Shown here piece by piece: positions 33,569-43,322 of a stretch of DNA of 64,000 nt. The notes under the pieces are model-generated. The model was not told the origin of the DNA and did no database searches. It worked only from the letters and a program-made list of their open reading frames with translations. Origin of the DNA: Oceanobacillus luteolus (GTDB taxonomy: Bacteria > Bacillota > Bacilli > Bacillales > Amphibacillaceae); the NCBI RefSeq assembly GCF_023715655.1, contig NZ_JAMBON010000005.1, positions 1 to 64,000 on the forward strand, given 5' to 3'. Position numbers and translations under genes: made by a program. Every line of letters begins with the position of its first letter. The stretch's first letter is position 1.

Positions 33569-33943
33569 CTAGCTCTCCAGTGTAAAGCTTTCTTTATCAA
33601 AGATAATCACACTACATGCATGGTTAGTTTCGGAATCATAATCTTTTAGGACGGCTACTACAGGATGTCCAGTCACTTCTTCGATTTCTTGTTTCAATTT
33701 AACTTTAAATTCAGCGATGAGGGCTGCATCTGCATACATTGTTAGTTCTTTATAATTTTTATTTAACACGTGAAAGGCAGCGACTCTTTTCTGTTGGGCA
33801 AAAATGATGATTCTATCATCAAAGATTTGAATCCGTTGACTCACTACACCTGTCGCATAAAACTCCTGATTGATCTTATTATAGATTTGAGCAATCGTTT
33901 TCTTTAGTAAGCGACTTTCAGCTTTGGTTAAAATAGTGTTCAT
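33569..33943 (-). CDS. MpsC-like (DUF2294) protein
   Basis: A 124-residue protein beginning MNTILTKAESRLLKKTIAQIYNKI, with 'QRIQIFDDRIIIFAQQKRVAAFHVL' and the C-terminal 'VVAVLKDYDSETNHACSVIIFDKE'. This matches the DUF2294 family, now linked by name to MpsC of the staphylococcal membrane-potential-generating system. No MpsA/MpsB genes are adjacent, so the link is by family only. GGAGG upstream supports the ATG at 33943. It is monocistronic. Confidence 0.6.
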   Translation of the reverse strand: MNTILTKAESRLLKKTIAQIYNKINQEFYATGVVSQRIQIFDDRIIIFAQQKRVAAFHVLNKNYKELTMYADAALIAEFKVKLKQEIEEVTGHPVVAVLKDYDSETNHACSVIIFDKESFTLES

Positions 33944-34018
33944 AGTATCAGCCTCCTACCTGTCATTTTTTGTAATTTCATTTTGAAGATGTTTTGTATG
34001 TAAGTATTAAAATTAAGG

Positions 34019-34294
34019 TTATACGTAAGAAGTGTTGTTGTTGCTTTTCAATAATAGTGGCGTTATACTTTCTAGCATTATTGCTTGTACCATTTCGTAA
34101 GAGTCATTTGATTGAAGCCCAGTATTACCCACCATAGTACCATAGCAACCCCACGTTGTAAACAAGTTTTCTATATATTCTACAGATTTTGAATATTGTT
34201 TTAGTTTGTCGGTACCTGGTTTCTCTTGCGATATTTCCGTAAAGTTAAACTGATTTTGTCGTGGAGCTATCCAATAAAATTCGACATACTTCAC
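34019..34294 (-). CDS. hypothetical protein, weakly supported
   Basis: An open frame of 91 codons with a GTG start and no clear ribosome binding site. The peptide (MKYVEFYWIAPRQNQFNF... ending SNNNTSYV) is not recognised, has no signal peptide or membrane segment, and contains the Gly/Ser-rich piece WGCYGTMVGNTG. It could be the remnant of a larger gene. A terminator for the next gene lies immediately upstream. Confidence 0.25.
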   Translation of the reverse strand: MKYVEFYWIAPRQNQFNFTEISQEKPGTDKLKQYSKSVEYIENLFTTWGCYGTMVGNTGLQSNDSYEMVQAIMLESITPLLLKSNNNTSYV

Positions 34295-34314
34295 ATTAGT
34301 TCAACAGCACAAAA

Positions 34315-34361
34315 AACCTGATCCATAAGCTGCAAGAAAAATCAGCTTCATGGTTCAGGTT
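34315..34361 (-). terminator. intrinsic terminator of the M20 amidohydrolase gene
   Basis: On the minus strand AACCTGA-CCAT-AAGCTG pairs with CAGCTTATGG-TCAGGTT, followed by TTTTTTG. It lies 17 bases past the stop at 34378. Confidence 0.85.
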
Positions 34362-34377
34362 TTCTTCGATATCTACC

Positions 34378-35553
34378 TTATCCCAACAGTTTCATCACCG
34401 TATAAACGAACATATTAACAGAGTTTGTTAACGCATCTTCATCTATATTGAACCGTGAATGATGATGCGGGTAATCCGTTTCCTTACCTTTATTTCCGAT
34501 GCCAGTGAAAAAGTAAACACCCGGTGCTTTTGTCAGATATCCGGAGAAATCTTCAGCACCCATATTTGGCTTCATAGGAACAACGGCCTCCTGGCCAAAC
34601 AAGCTTTGTGCCGACTCCTCTATGATAGCGGCTAGTTTTTCATCATTAACGACTGGATCAGGCCCTTCTCGATATTCAAAAGAATAGGCGGCTCCATGGG
34701 CTTCTGTTATCCCTTTGATGATTTGCTCCATTCTTGTCTTAGCCAGGTCCCTATTTTCTTCAGTAAAAAGGCGGACAGTCCCAGCAATTTCTACTGAACC
34801 AGGCAAGACATTCATCGCTGTCCCACCGTGTATCTTTGTAACGGAGACGACTAAACTTTCAATTGGGTCTGCATTTCGGGATACGATCTGCTGCAAATTC
34901 GTCACCACTTGTGATGCAATCGTTATGGCATCTACCGCTTGATGTGGTAAACCTGCATGACCAGCGTTACCTTCTACAGTAATATAAAATGTATCGGCCG
35001 CTGCCATTACAGGGCCAGCTGCAATACCAATTTTTCCTGTTTCCAATGGGGACCATAGGTGACTCCCGATAACCAAGTCCACTCCATCCATCACACCTGC
35101 TTCAACCATTTCTAAAGCACCACCAGGGAAAACCTCTTCCGCATGTTGAAATAGGAAACGCACTTCTCCACATATTTCATTCTTTTTCGAAGCGAGTATT
35201 TTGGCAACACCTAACAACACTGCAGCATGCCCATCATGCCCACAAGCATGCATTTTTCCAGGATGTTTCGACGCATATGGCAATACGTTTTCTTCCTGAA
35301 CTGGTAATGCATCAATATCTGCACGTAATGCGATTGTCTTACCTTCACCAGTTCCAACTAAACGTGCCATTACACTTGTTTTAGTAGGACGGGTTACTTC
35401 CAAACCATCAAAATTGTTTAGCGTATCGTATATAAATTGTGAAGTCTCCACTTCTTCATAAGCTACTTCCGGATGTTGATGAAAATGACGTCTCCATTCG
35501 ATAACTTCCTCTTGTATTTCTGCAGTCATATTTTTTATTTCTGCTATGTTCAT
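34378..35553 (-). CDS. M20 family amidohydrolase (hippurate/IAA-amino acid hydrolase type)
   Basis: A 391-residue zinc hydrolase of the M20D group. It has 'RRHFHQHPEVAYEE', 'LRADIDALPV', 'HACGHDGHAAVLLGVA', 'FLFQHAEEVFPGGA' and 'GAEDFSGYL'. The Cys-Gly-His-Asp motif and absence of the DxxS pattern separate it from ArgE/DapE enzymes. Members hydrolyse N-acylated or aryl-amino acids. AAAGGAGG fixes the ATG at 35553. It is divergent from the YfcC-type carrier, suggesting that carrier and hydrolase handle one N-acyl compound. Confidence 0.88.
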   Translation of the reverse strand: MNIAEIKNMTAEIQEEVIEWRRHFHQHPEVAYEEVETSQFIYDTLNNFDGLEVTRPTKTSVMARLVGTGEGKTIALRADIDALPVQEENVLPYASKHPGKMHACGHDGHAAVLLGVAKILASKKNEICGEVRFLFQHAEEVFPGGALEMVEAGVMDGVDLVIGSHLWSPLETGKIGIAAGPVMAAADTFYITVEGNAGHAGLPHQAVDAITIASQVVTNLQQIVSRNADPIESLVVSVTKIHGGTAMNVLPGSVEIAGTVRLFTEENRDLAKTRMEQIIKGITEAHGAAYSFEYREGPDPVVNDEKLAAIIEESAQSLFGQEAVVPMKPNMGAEDFSGYLTKAPGVYFFTGIGNKGKETDYPHHHSRFNIDEDALTNSVNMFVYTVMKLLG

Positions 35554-35737
35554 TTCGTTTCCTCCTTTGAAGATCATTTTAGTACGGTAATAAGTAGAGT
35601 CCATTCTATAATGAAATAGTATACCATTAATTTTGCTGAAAAATTAAAAGATACACCCAATAGCTAAAATTATTATTGTTTTTTTCAGACTTTAATGGTA
35701 AATTCAATAGAAATAAACGAATAAAAGGTGATTATTC

Positions 35738-37153
35738 ATGAAAAAGACGGAAAAACATCATATTGAACCTCAGAAAAAATCCTGGGTACCTCATATTTTT
35801 GTACTTCTATTTGTACTCATATTTTTAGCCTCCTTAGCTACTTACATTGTACCAGCTGGATCATATGAGCGTGTAACGAACGAAGAAGGAATGGAAGTAA
35901 TTGATCCCGAATCTTTCGAGTATATCGACCGTACTCCAGTTGATTTATTTGGCTTTATGCTCGCCATACCAAATGGACTTATTGAAACAGCGGAAATTGT
36001 TTTCGGGATCATTATTATCGGTGGGATGTTTGCTGTTATCGAGAGGACTGGAATCATCAACCTCGGTGTCGGAAAACTCGCAAACACCTTTGCCAATCGG
36101 GGTTTAATTGTTATTCCCATATTAATGATACCTTTCGCACTTATAACTGCATTTACAAGTCAAATCGAATTATCATTAATTTATTTACCTGCCATTTTAC
36201 CTCTCATCTTACGACTAGGTTTTGATAAAGTTACAGCAGCTGCAACAGTACTCATAGCTACGGTTGCTGGGTTTACTCTCGGAATCACTTCACCCGCAAA
36301 CGTCGGGGTTGCCCAGCAAGTATCCCAGCTTCCATTATACTCCGGTATGAACTACCGTATTATCATGCTGATCACTATACTGACCATTGGAATTTTCTAT
36401 GTCATGCGCTATGCGAAGAAAGTCCGTGATAATCCTGAGTTAAGTGTTACATACGATGAATACGAACGGATACAAAATAATGTAGTGGAAGATAATGGCG
36501 AACAAAAAGCGACGAAGCGACAAATCGCCGCTTCGTTCATTTTACTAATTGCATTTGGTGTTTTAATTTATGGACTCCTCGTACATGGCTGGTATTTCCG
36601 TGAATTGGCAGGTTTGTACATTCTGACAGGTGTTGCTGTTGGGATTGTTGGAGGTCTCAACGGAACACAGATTGCGGAATCTTTCGTCGAAGGATTTAAA
36701 AATATTATTCTCGGCGCCCTTGTCGTTGGGATTGCCCGTGGTATTGCCGTTGTTCTCAACGACGGGAACATAATGGATACCCTTATCTATGCTGCCGGGA
36801 ACGTAGTAGCGTCGATGCCGAGTGAGATTACAGCAGTCATTATGTTTGTTGTGCAAGGAATCATCAACTTCTTCATTCCATCTGGAAGCGGACAAGCCAT
36901 GGTCACCATGCCAATTATGTCGGGACTTGCGGATTTATCTGGTGTAACGCGACAAGTGGCTGTACTTGCCTTCTTGTTTGGAGATGGATTTGCCAACATC
37001 TTCTACCCGACTTCTGGATATTTCATGGCTGCATTAGCAATTGCTGGCATCGCATGGGAGAAATGGGTGAAGTTCATTTGGAAACTTCTCCTCATATGGT
37101 ATAGTCTCGCCATCGTCTTCCTGCTTATCGCTCAATGGATGAACTATACATGA
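35738..37153 (+). CDS. YfcC/ArcD-type carboxylate or peptide carrier
   Basis: A 471-residue membrane protein with about 12 hydrophobic helices, starting with 'KSWVPHIFVLLFVLIFLASLATYIVPAGSYERV', the YfcC family opening. It contains 'LIYLPAILPLILRLGFDKVTAAATVL' and 'FFIPSGSGQAMVTMPIMSGLADLSGVTRQ', a conserved substrate-site block of the family. The group includes short-chain acid, arginine/ornithine and peptide-related carriers. The ATG follows AGGTG. Substrate is likely the compound cleaved by the divergent M20 enzyme. Confidence 0.82.
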   Translation: MKKTEKHHIEPQKKSWVPHIFVLLFVLIFLASLATYIVPAGSYERVTNEEGMEVIDPESFEYIDRTPVDLFGFMLAIPNGLIETAEIVFGIIIIGGMFAVIERTGIINLGVGKLANTFANRGLIVIPILMIPFALITAFTSQIELSLIYLPAILPLILRLGFDKVTAAATVLIATVAGFTLGITSPANVGVAQQVSQLPLYSGMNYRIIMLITILTIGIFYVMRYAKKVRDNPELSVTYDEYERIQNNVVEDNGEQKATKRQIAASFILLIAFGVLIYGLLVHGWYFRELAGLYILTGVAVGIVGGLNGTQIAESFVEGFKNIILGALVVGIARGIAVVLNDGNIMDTLIYAAGNVVASMPSEITAVIMFVVQGIINFFIPSGSGQAMVTMPIMSGLADLSGVTRQVAVLAFLFGDGFANIFYPTSGYFMAALAIAGIAWEKWVKFIWKLLLIWYSLAIVFLLIAQWMNYT

Positions 37154-37181
37154 CTTGAATGTCAAACATCCTTTAAACCAC

Positions 37182-37212
37182 AAAAAACTCGCACAACCGT
37201 GCGAGTTTTTTT
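37182..37212. terminator. bidirectional terminator after the YfcC-type gene
   Basis: AACTCGCAC and GTGCGAGTT form a perfect 9-bp stem with an AACC loop, flanked by A6 and T7. It serves the carrier gene and the convergent TM2 gene. Confidence 0.93.
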
Positions 37213-37223
37213 GTATTCCTTTC

Positions 37224-37457
37224 TTACCTTGGATTCCTACACATTCCCGGTAAAAGAAAGATATCAATAAACAACCATAAAAATAGAAAACCTAACGGAA
37301 CATATCCAATTAATATCCAGGTCGTTCCCCAACCGATCAAGCCTAACAATAATTGCATGATACCAGTTGCCACTCTGCCTGTATAAAACCGGTGAATCCC
37401 AAACGTCCCTAGGAAAACCAATAATACATAAGCAAGTGCTATATTTTTTTGATACAT
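37224..37457 (-). CDS. TM2 domain-containing small membrane protein
   Basis: A 77-residue protein starting MYQKNIALAYVLLVFLGTFGIHRFYTGRVATGIMQLL in TM2-family pattern, with two membrane helices. The 'GIHRFYTG' hinge and Gly-rich second helix are the family signature. GGAGG seven bases upstream fixes ATG 37457. The role of stand-alone bacterial TM2 proteins is not established. Confidence 0.85.
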   Translation of the reverse strand: MYQKNIALAYVLLVFLGTFGIHRFYTGRVATGIMQLLLGLIGWGTTWILIGYVPLGFLFLWLFIDIFLLPGMCRNPR

Positions 37458-37647
37458 TTTGTCGCCTCCTGACATAGTCCATCTCTTTATGGTATAAGTA
37501 TTTCCCTAATTTTATCATGAACACTCCAAAACCTAATGATTAATCATCAATCCTTTCCTTATAGTATGTTAAAATAAATGAAATACCAAAAATTTTAAAA
37601 TAATTATAGCTCGATATAGAGTGAATCACCGAAAGGAAGGTGCAACT

Positions 37648-38526
37648 ATGAAAGACAAACTAAAAAAACACTTTCCATCTTTGCAATACTATGAATCAAT
37701 TCCAAGAAATCTCAATCAACAACTTACATGGTTCATGGCAGATAATGGACATGTCATTGGAATCGATCCTATAGAATTAAACGACAAGGAATTGGCACTT
37801 TTACATATGTTCCTCCAGCCATTGGAAGATGAATTCCCTCCCATGACGGAAGAAGAAAAATACTGGTCAACACTCATTGAATCAGAAAGCGAAGTCCATG
37901 ATCTTGAGACGCCATTTCGCTTTATTTATTTTCAATTTCCTAAAAAGCAAATCCAACCTACGACCTTTAAGGATGCAATCAATCAATTATTTGAACGAGA
38001 TGTCGTTATTCTATGGAAGAGTAAAACAGAAGGAATCATTGTAGATTTCAAGGAAGATGATGGAGAAGAGCTTATTTCATTAAGCGAAATTATTGACGTT
38101 TTAATGAGTGACCTTTACATCAACATTCGTTTTTTTGTAGGTCCTTATCAAACCAGCTTGCGTCACACGAAGCATCATGTTGAACGCCTCGTCTCCCAAG
38201 CGGAAACCGTATTTTCTTACTCGGAAAATAATGTCGTTGCTTACGTCGAAGCAATCCCTTTTATGCTGATTGAGCAATTGACACCTACTTTAAAAGAAGA
38301 TTTGAATCAGTTAGTATCGCAAGAATTTAAAGATGATCCCGAGTTCCTGAACATGATGGAAGTATTTCTGAAAAGCGATCTCAATGTATCTGTTGCAGCG
38401 AAGAAGTTGTACATGCATCGTAATAGCCTGCAATATCGGATTGAAAAGTTCCACGAAAAGACAGGTTTGGATATCCGTAAGTTCCATCACGCATTGACAG
38501 CCTATTTGGCATTGCTTATTAAATAA
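37648..38526 (+). CDS. PucR/CdaR-type helix-turn-helix regulator
   Basis: A 292-residue protein whose last 60 residues (FLKSDLNVSVAAKKLYMHRNSLQYRIEKFHEKTGLDIR) are the PucR/CdaR C-terminal helix-turn-helix. The N-terminal part is an unassigned sensory region (about residues 1-200). ATG 37648 has GGAAGGTG six bases upstream. PucR-type proteins activate catabolic operons, including purine genes in B. subtilis. It is 4.5 kb from the purine block and nearer the M20/YfcC pair, so its target is uncertain. Confidence 0.75.
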   Translation: MKDKLKKHFPSLQYYESIPRNLNQQLTWFMADNGHVIGIDPIELNDKELALLHMFLQPLEDEFPPMTEEEKYWSTLIESESEVHDLETPFRFIYFQFPKKQIQPTTFKDAINQLFERDVVILWKSKTEGIIVDFKEDDGEELISLSEIIDVLMSDLYINIRFFVGPYQTSLRHTKHHVERLVSQAETVFSYSENNVVAYVEAIPFMLIEQLTPTLKEDLNQLVSQEFKDDPEFLNMMEVFLKSDLNVSVAAKKLYMHRNSLQYRIEKFHEKTGLDIRKFHHALTAYLALLIK

Positions 38527-38534
38527 TAGAAATA

Positions 38535-38567
38535 TGGAGCTGGAGGATAACATATCTTCCAGCTCCA
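38535..38567. terminator. bidirectional terminator
   Basis: TGGAGCTGGA and TCCAGCTCCA form a 10-bp stem around a 13-base loop between the convergent ends of the PucR-type gene and the isomerase gene. Confidence 0.85.
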
Positions 38568-38572
38568 TTGTA

Positions 38573-39541
38573 CTATGCCCACCACATATCTGCAGGTTTT
38601 TCTACTATATTCACCTGTTTCAAATTCTTGACTGCTTGCGCAAATCCTTCCTCAATCGACATGATCGGATCTTCATGTTCTACACTGATGACATAATCAT
38701 AACCATAGGTCCGTAATGCACTGACTATATTAGTCCATTCCTGAATACTATGGCCATAACCAACCGAACGGAACGTCCACGCCCGTGTCTGTACTGAGGA
38801 ATAAGGCTGCATATCAGTAAGTCCGTACATGTTCACATTATCTTGATCGATATAAGTGTCCTTCGCATGGAAATGATGAATCGCATTTTCTTTACCAAGT
38901 ATTTTTATTGCAGCAACAGGGTCAATCCCTTGCCACCACATGTGACTCGGATCGAAATTCGCACCAACAGCGTCATTCGTTGCTTCACGCAATTTCAACA
39001 TCGTATATGGGGTATGGACAAGGAAACCGGCATGTAATTCAATACCTACCTTAACTCCATGGTCCTCAGCAAACTGTCCTGCTTCTTTCCAATACGGAAT
39101 AAGTTTCTCTTCCCATTGCCACTCTAAGATATCACTGTATTCAGTCGGCCAAGGAGTGACTGGCCAGTTTGGATATTTTGAATCCTCATTCGACCCAGGA
39201 GTGCCTGAAAACGTATTAACTACTGGTACTCCCATCAACTCTGCCAATCTTACTGTCTTCACAAAAGTATCATGTGCTGATTGTGCTTGCTTTTCATCAG
39301 GTGAAATAGGATTATCATGACAACTGAACGCACTAATTGTAAGGCCACGGGAATGGATTTTCTCTAGATATTCTTTGCGCTTGTCTTCACTTTCCAGCAA
39401 TTCATCGAGATTGCAATGTGCGTTTCCTGGATTTCCACCAGTCCCAATCTCCACTGCCTGTAAACCTGCATCTCTTACATAATCCAGCATGTCATCCAAT
39501 GACTTATCCGCAAATAGAACAGTGAATACACCTAGTTTCAT
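38573..39541 (-). CDS. sugar phosphate isomerase/epimerase family protein (TIM barrel)
   Basis: A 322-residue xylose isomerase-like TIM barrel, beginning MKLGVFTVLFADKSLDDML. Metal ligands are suggested by 'VGIELHAG', 'GANFDPSHMWWQG', 'HFHAKD' and 'ISVEHEDP'. It is the last gene of the sugar operon. Members of this family next to Gfo/Idh oxidoreductases act as isomerases or as hydrolases/lyases on 3-keto-glycosides. GGAGG eight bases upstream fixes the ATG at 39541. Confidence 0.82.
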   Translation of the reverse strand: MKLGVFTVLFADKSLDDMLDYVRDAGLQAVEIGTGGNPGNAHCNLDELLESEDKRKEYLEKIHSRGLTISAFSCHDNPISPDEKQAQSAHDTFVKTVRLAELMGVPVVNTFSGTPGSNEDSKYPNWPVTPWPTEYSDILEWQWEEKLIPYWKEAGQFAEDHGVKVGIELHAGFLVHTPYTMLKLREATNDAVGANFDPSHMWWQGIDPVAAIKILGKENAIHHFHAKDTYIDQDNVNMYGLTDMQPYSSVQTRAWTFRSVGYGHSIQEWTNIVSALRTYGYDYVISVEHEDPIMSIEEGFAQAVKNLKQVNIVEKPADMWWA

Positions 39542-39580
39542 ATGTAATCCCTCCAAGTGATAATATTTATATTCTCAGGT

Positions 39581-40621
39581 TCAATTAAGCTTGACGCTAG
39601 TCCCCGTTTCACTGCTTTCATAAATCGCTTCAATCACCTTCGTCACCATTAAAGCCTGCTCCGGTTTGACGACTAATTCCACATTTCCTAAACAACTATC
39701 CACAAAATTTTCAGCTTGGTGATAACCAGCCGCTTCCTCGTTGAGTTCAGCCTTCGCTTCACTTGTTACAAAAGTTCCGAAATTCGGCTTGTAAAGTTCA
39801 AACGGAAAAACATTTATCCCCCCTGCTGAACCCGAAATGCTTAAGTGATTTGTATCTTCCTTAATATTGGCTGCCCATGAGCATTCAAACAGCATCGAAG
39901 CTCCATCAGCAAATTTAATATAAGCTGAAACATGATCATCCACATTAAATGTCTCTGGATTGAATGAACCCCATTCATTGATCTGTCCAGGGGTTTTACT
40001 TAACCGATTATATGTCGATCCCATGACTTCCACTGGCTCCGATTTATCGAGCAGCCACAGAGCTAAATCAAGGAAATGACAACCATAGTCAATCAGACTA
40101 CCGCCACCTTGAAGCTCTTTATTCGTAAACACACCCCAACCAGGAACCTTCCGTCTACGAAGAGCTTGCACCCTTGTGACCAATGGATCACCGATTTCAT
40201 TCGCCTTCACCGCTTCTTTTGCTATCTTACCGGCATCTGTAAAACGATAATGATAAGCGATGGCTAATAGCTTTTTCGTCTTCCTTGCGGCGGCAATCAT
40301 TCTCTCGCATTCTTCCACGGATACCGCCATCGGCTTTTCACATAACACATGGACTCCAGCTTCCAATGCAGCAATTGCAGCTTCTGCGTGGAACTTATTT
40401 GGTGTACAAATCGTAACTGCATCGACTGCCGCAAATAAATCTTGGTAGTTCTCGAATACCTGTGGAATATTGTAACGCCGAGAAACTTCCTTCGCTCGCT
40501 CCACGTCGATATCATGAACCGCAATCAACTCCACCTTTTCTTGGAGCTTCTGATAGGCAGGGATATGGCGACCCTGTGCAATTCCCCCAACTCCGATAAT
40601 GCCCATTTTCAATTTTGTCAT
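39581..40621 (-). CDS. Gfo/Idh/MocA family oxidoreductase (1)
   Basis: A 346-residue NAD(P)-dependent sugar oxidoreductase. The N-terminal Rossmann domain has 'MGIIGVGGIAQGRHIPAY', then 'CTPNKFHAEAAIAALEAGVHVLCEKPMA' with the EKP lysine motif, and the catalytic region 'GGGSLIDYGCHFLDLALWL'. Such enzymes oxidise or isomerise sugars, inositols or 3-keto glycosides. GAAGGG is placed upstream of the ATG. It lies between a second paralogue and the TIM-barrel gene in the same operon. Confidence 0.88.
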   Translation of the reverse strand: MTKLKMGIIGVGGIAQGRHIPAYQKLQEKVELIAVHDIDVERAKEVSRRYNIPQVFENYQDLFAAVDAVTICTPNKFHAEAAIAALEAGVHVLCEKPMAVSVEECERMIAAARKTKKLLAIAYHYRFTDAGKIAKEAVKANEIGDPLVTRVQALRRRKVPGWGVFTNKELQGGGSLIDYGCHFLDLALWLLDKSEPVEVMGSTYNRLSKTPGQINEWGSFNPETFNVDDHVSAYIKFADGASMLFECSWAANIKEDTNHLSISGSAGGINVFPFELYKPNFGTFVTSEAKAELNEEAAGYHQAENFVDSCLGNVELVVKPEQALMVTKVIEAIYESSETGTSVKLN

Positions 40622-40676
40622 AAGAAACCCTTCTTTACTAAATTGACTTTTTCACTATTCTTTAAGGACAGAACGT

Positions 40677-41699
40677 TTATCCAACAATACTTTTCTTCTC
40701 TGCGGATTCAAGCGCAGCAAGAATTACTTCCAATGACTTTTTACCTTCTTCTCCGTTAATCAGCGGCTCCGTGTCATTTAGTATGGAATCGATAAAATGG
40801 TCAATCACATGTGTTGTTGTCTGACCGCCTTCCTCATTAGACTGGATGCCGCTTAACTTGTACTTAACAACCTCTCCGTTTGTATACTCTACAATTAGCG
40901 AGTAATCCGGATCATCTTCTAATCTTAGAATCGCTTTTTCACCATAGATCACTGTGGAGTTATCTTCTTTCGCATTAAATGCCCAGCTCGCTGTCAACGT
41001 TCCGATAACACCACGCGCAGATTTTAGGATGACAACCGCTTGATCGTCCACATCAGTATTTTCTTTCGCCGCTGTTTCCACAAAAGCAGCAACTTCAACG
41101 AATTCATCATTTAATACATAGCGGATTAAATCGGCCTTATGTACACCAAGATCTCCCATCGCCCCAATAAAGGCTTGTTCTTTATTGAAGAACCAACTGT
41201 TCGCACCGTCAGCACTCCAGTTTTCCGGACCACCATGGCCAAAAGTCGTTCGGAAACTGTAAATTTTACCGGCGTCTCCATTTTCAATCAGCTCTTTTGC
41301 TTTTTGATGTGAGGAGACAAACCGCTGATTATGTGCTATCATCAGTTTCTTACCATTTTTCTTTGCCGCTTCTATCATCTGGTCAGCTTCTTCTCTTGAC
41401 GTTGCCATCGGCTTTTCGCATAATACATGACAGCCTGCATTTAGGGCTGCAATGGAAACTGGTGCATGCAGGTAGTTCGGAAGACAAACACTTACTGCAT
41501 CAATATTTTCTGTTGCAAGCAGTTCTTCATAATCTGTATAAGCAACAGCTCCGTATTGTTCCGCCGCTGCTTGTGCCCGTTCCTCAACAATGTCACACAC
41601 AGCTACAATATCCACATTAGGATTGTTGGCATGTTCCACTAAATGGCGATGTTTTGCAATGCTGCCACAACCAATGACAGCAATCCGTAACTTTGTCAT
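40677..41699 (-). CDS. Gfo/Idh/MocA family oxidoreductase (2)
   Basis: A 340-residue paralogue with 'RIAVIGCGSIAKHRHL', 'CLPNYLHAPVSIAALNAGCHVLCEKPMA' and 'GAMGDLGVHKADLIRYVL'. It has the same domain plan as its neighbour but divergent sequence, so the two probably act on different intermediates or form successive steps. It corresponds in position to ThuB beside ThuA in rhizobial trehalose/maltitol operons. GGAG precedes the ATG at 41699. Confidence 0.88.
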   Translation of the reverse strand: MTKLRIAVIGCGSIAKHRHLVEHANNPNVDIVAVCDIVEERAQAAAEQYGAVAYTDYEELLATENIDAVSVCLPNYLHAPVSIAALNAGCHVLCEKPMATSREEADQMIEAAKKNGKKLMIAHNQRFVSSHQKAKELIENGDAGKIYSFRTTFGHGGPENWSADGANSWFFNKEQAFIGAMGDLGVHKADLIRYVLNDEFVEVAAFVETAAKENTDVDDQAVVILKSARGVIGTLTASWAFNAKEDNSTVIYGEKAILRLEDDPDYSLIVEYTNGEVVKYKLSGIQSNEEGGQTTTHVIDHFIDSILNDTEPLINGEEGKKSLEVILAALESAEKKSIVG

Positions 41700-41749
41700 A
41701 GATATCCACTCCTCATTTCAGTGTATAATCCTATATTATTCTTTAGTAA

Positions 41750-42466
41750 TTATCTTGATAAATCTTCCAACGGCTCTGCATTTCCACGGACCGGTTTTGG
41801 CGTATTGTTATTCGCAGCCCAGTTTGCTGCATTTTTAATGACTTGCTGAATATCTTTCTGATGATAGGTTGGATACGTTTCATGTCCAGGACGGAAATAA
41901 AAAATCTTACCTCGACCCCGTTTGAATGTTGCTCCGCTGCGGAAAACTTCTCCGCCTGCAAACCAGCTGACAAATATTAGTTCATCCGGTGTTGGAATAT
42001 CAAAATGTTCACCGTACATTTCTTCTTTTTCAAGTTCGATATATTCACCTAGTCCTTCTGTAATCGGATGTGTTGGATCGACTACCCAAACCCTTTCCTT
42101 CTCATCAGCTTCCCGCCATTTTAAGTCACAGGAAGTACCCATCAGTTTTTTGAAAACCTTTGAGAAATGACCGGAATGCAGAACGATTAAGCCCATCCCG
42201 TCGTGGACACGCTGTACCACTTTTTCAACAACGGTGTCATCCACTTCGTCATGTGCCACATGTCCCCACCAAATTAAAACATCAGTTTCTTGTAGAACAG
42301 TGTCAGTAAGACCATGTTCAGGCTCATCCAGTGTAGCAGTTTGCACTTGGTGTCCAGCATCCCCTAAAAATGCTGCAATCGTACCATGAATACCTTCCGG
42401 GTAAATTTCCGCTACAACCGGGTTGGTTTTTTCATGGCGATTTTCATTCCATACAGTAATTTTCAT
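41750..42466 (-). CDS. thuA: ThuA domain protein
   Basis: A 238-residue protein with the ThuA/glutamine-amidotransferase-like fold. It shows '[26 protein letters not shown]', '[14 protein letters not shown]', '[20 protein letters not shown]' and '[19 protein letters not shown]'. ThuA is needed with ThuB for use of trehalose, maltitol and related disaccharides in rhizobia, probably via 3-keto sugars. The ATG at 42466 follows TGGAGTG. Confidence 0.85.
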   Translation of the reverse strand: MKITVWNENRHEKTNPVVAEIYPEGIHGTIAAFLGDAGHQVQTATLDEPEHGLTDTVLQETDVLIWWGHVAHDEVDDTVVEKVVQRVHDGMGLIVLHSGHFSKVFKKLMGTSCDLKWREADEKERVWVVDPTHPITEGLGEYIELEKEEMYGEHFDIPTPDELIFVSWFAGGEVFRSGATFKRGRGKIFYFRPGHETYPTYHQKDIQQVIKNAANWAANNNTPKPVRGNAEPLEDLSR

Positions 42467-42488
42467 CGTAATCACTCCATTATATTGG

Positions 42489-43310
42489 TTACTCTTTTAC
42501 AGATCCTGAGGTCAATCCAGATACAATTCGACGCTGGAAAATCAATACAAGAATGACGATTGGAATCGTCACAATGACTGTCGCGGCGGTAATGTCTCCC
42601 CACGGAATTGAATACTGGCTTTGATACATAGAAATACCGACTGGTATCGTCCTCCATCTGTCATCACTATTAATGGTCAGCGCGAATAAGTATTCATTCC
42701 AAGCCGCAATAAAAACTAGAATTCCCGTTGTAAACACTCCTGGTGCCGCCAGCGGAAAAATAACCTTTCGAAACGTTTGAAAAGGTGTAGCTCCGTCCAA
42801 CTTTGCTGATTCGTCCAACTCAAACGGAATTCTCTTAAAAAAAGTAGATAAAATCCATATTGCTAAGGGCAATGTAATCGTTATATACGGAAGCACTAAT
42901 CCTGGATAACTATCACGAAGTCCAAGATCCGTAACTAAATTAAAGATTGGTGAAATAATTGCAATTTGTGGGAACATGGATGATGCGAGAACAAGCCCGA
43001 GAATCAATCCTTTCCCTTTAATAGGCAGTCTTGTCACTGCATATGCAGTAAAAGAAGCAAATGTCAGTGCCAATACCGTCGTCACGCCCGACACGACAAA
43101 GCTGTTCAACATATACCTGAGCAACGGACGGTTTGTTAGTGCAGCCTCATAAGAATCCAGTGTCGGATTCGTCGTAAACCATTTATAAGATGAGAAAATC
43201 TCCCCCACTGGCTTTATCGATGTCAAAAACACCCAGAAAAATGGAAACATGACGATAAATACAAAGATAATCAAAAAGAAATAAAAACCAAATCCAGTTC
43301 GTTTATTCAT
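42489..43310 (-). CDS. sugar ABC transporter permease, MalG type
   Basis: A 273-residue inner-membrane permease with six helices. It shows the ABC contact loop (EAA motif) '[24 protein letters not shown]' and the MalG-like N-terminus '[13 protein letters not shown]'. It pairs with the MalF-type permease and the binding lipoprotein upstream. No ATPase lies within this operon; the divergent MsmX-type ATPase probably serves it. Confidence 0.93.
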   Translation of the reverse strand: MNKRTGFGFYFFLIIFVFIVMFPFFWVFLTSIKPVGEIFSSYKWFTTNPTLDSYEAALTNRPLLRYMLNSFVVSGVTTVLALTFASFTAYAVTRLPIKGKGLILGLVLASSMFPQIAIISPIFNLVTDLGLRDSYPGLVLPYITITLPLAIWILSTFFKRIPFELDESAKLDGATPFQTFRKVIFPLAAPGVFTTGILVFIAAWNEYLFALTINSDDRWRTIPVGISMYQSQYSIPWGDITAATVIVTIPIVILVLIFQRRIVSGLTSGSVKE

Positions 43311-43322
43311 CTGCTACCCTCC

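Noticed and set aside
37648-38526. PucR-type protein as the dedicated regulator of the purine operon
   Set aside because: It is on the other strand 4.5 kb away behind unrelated genes, and no shared DNA operator was found upstream of the purine transcripts. It may still act there, but the sequence does not show it.
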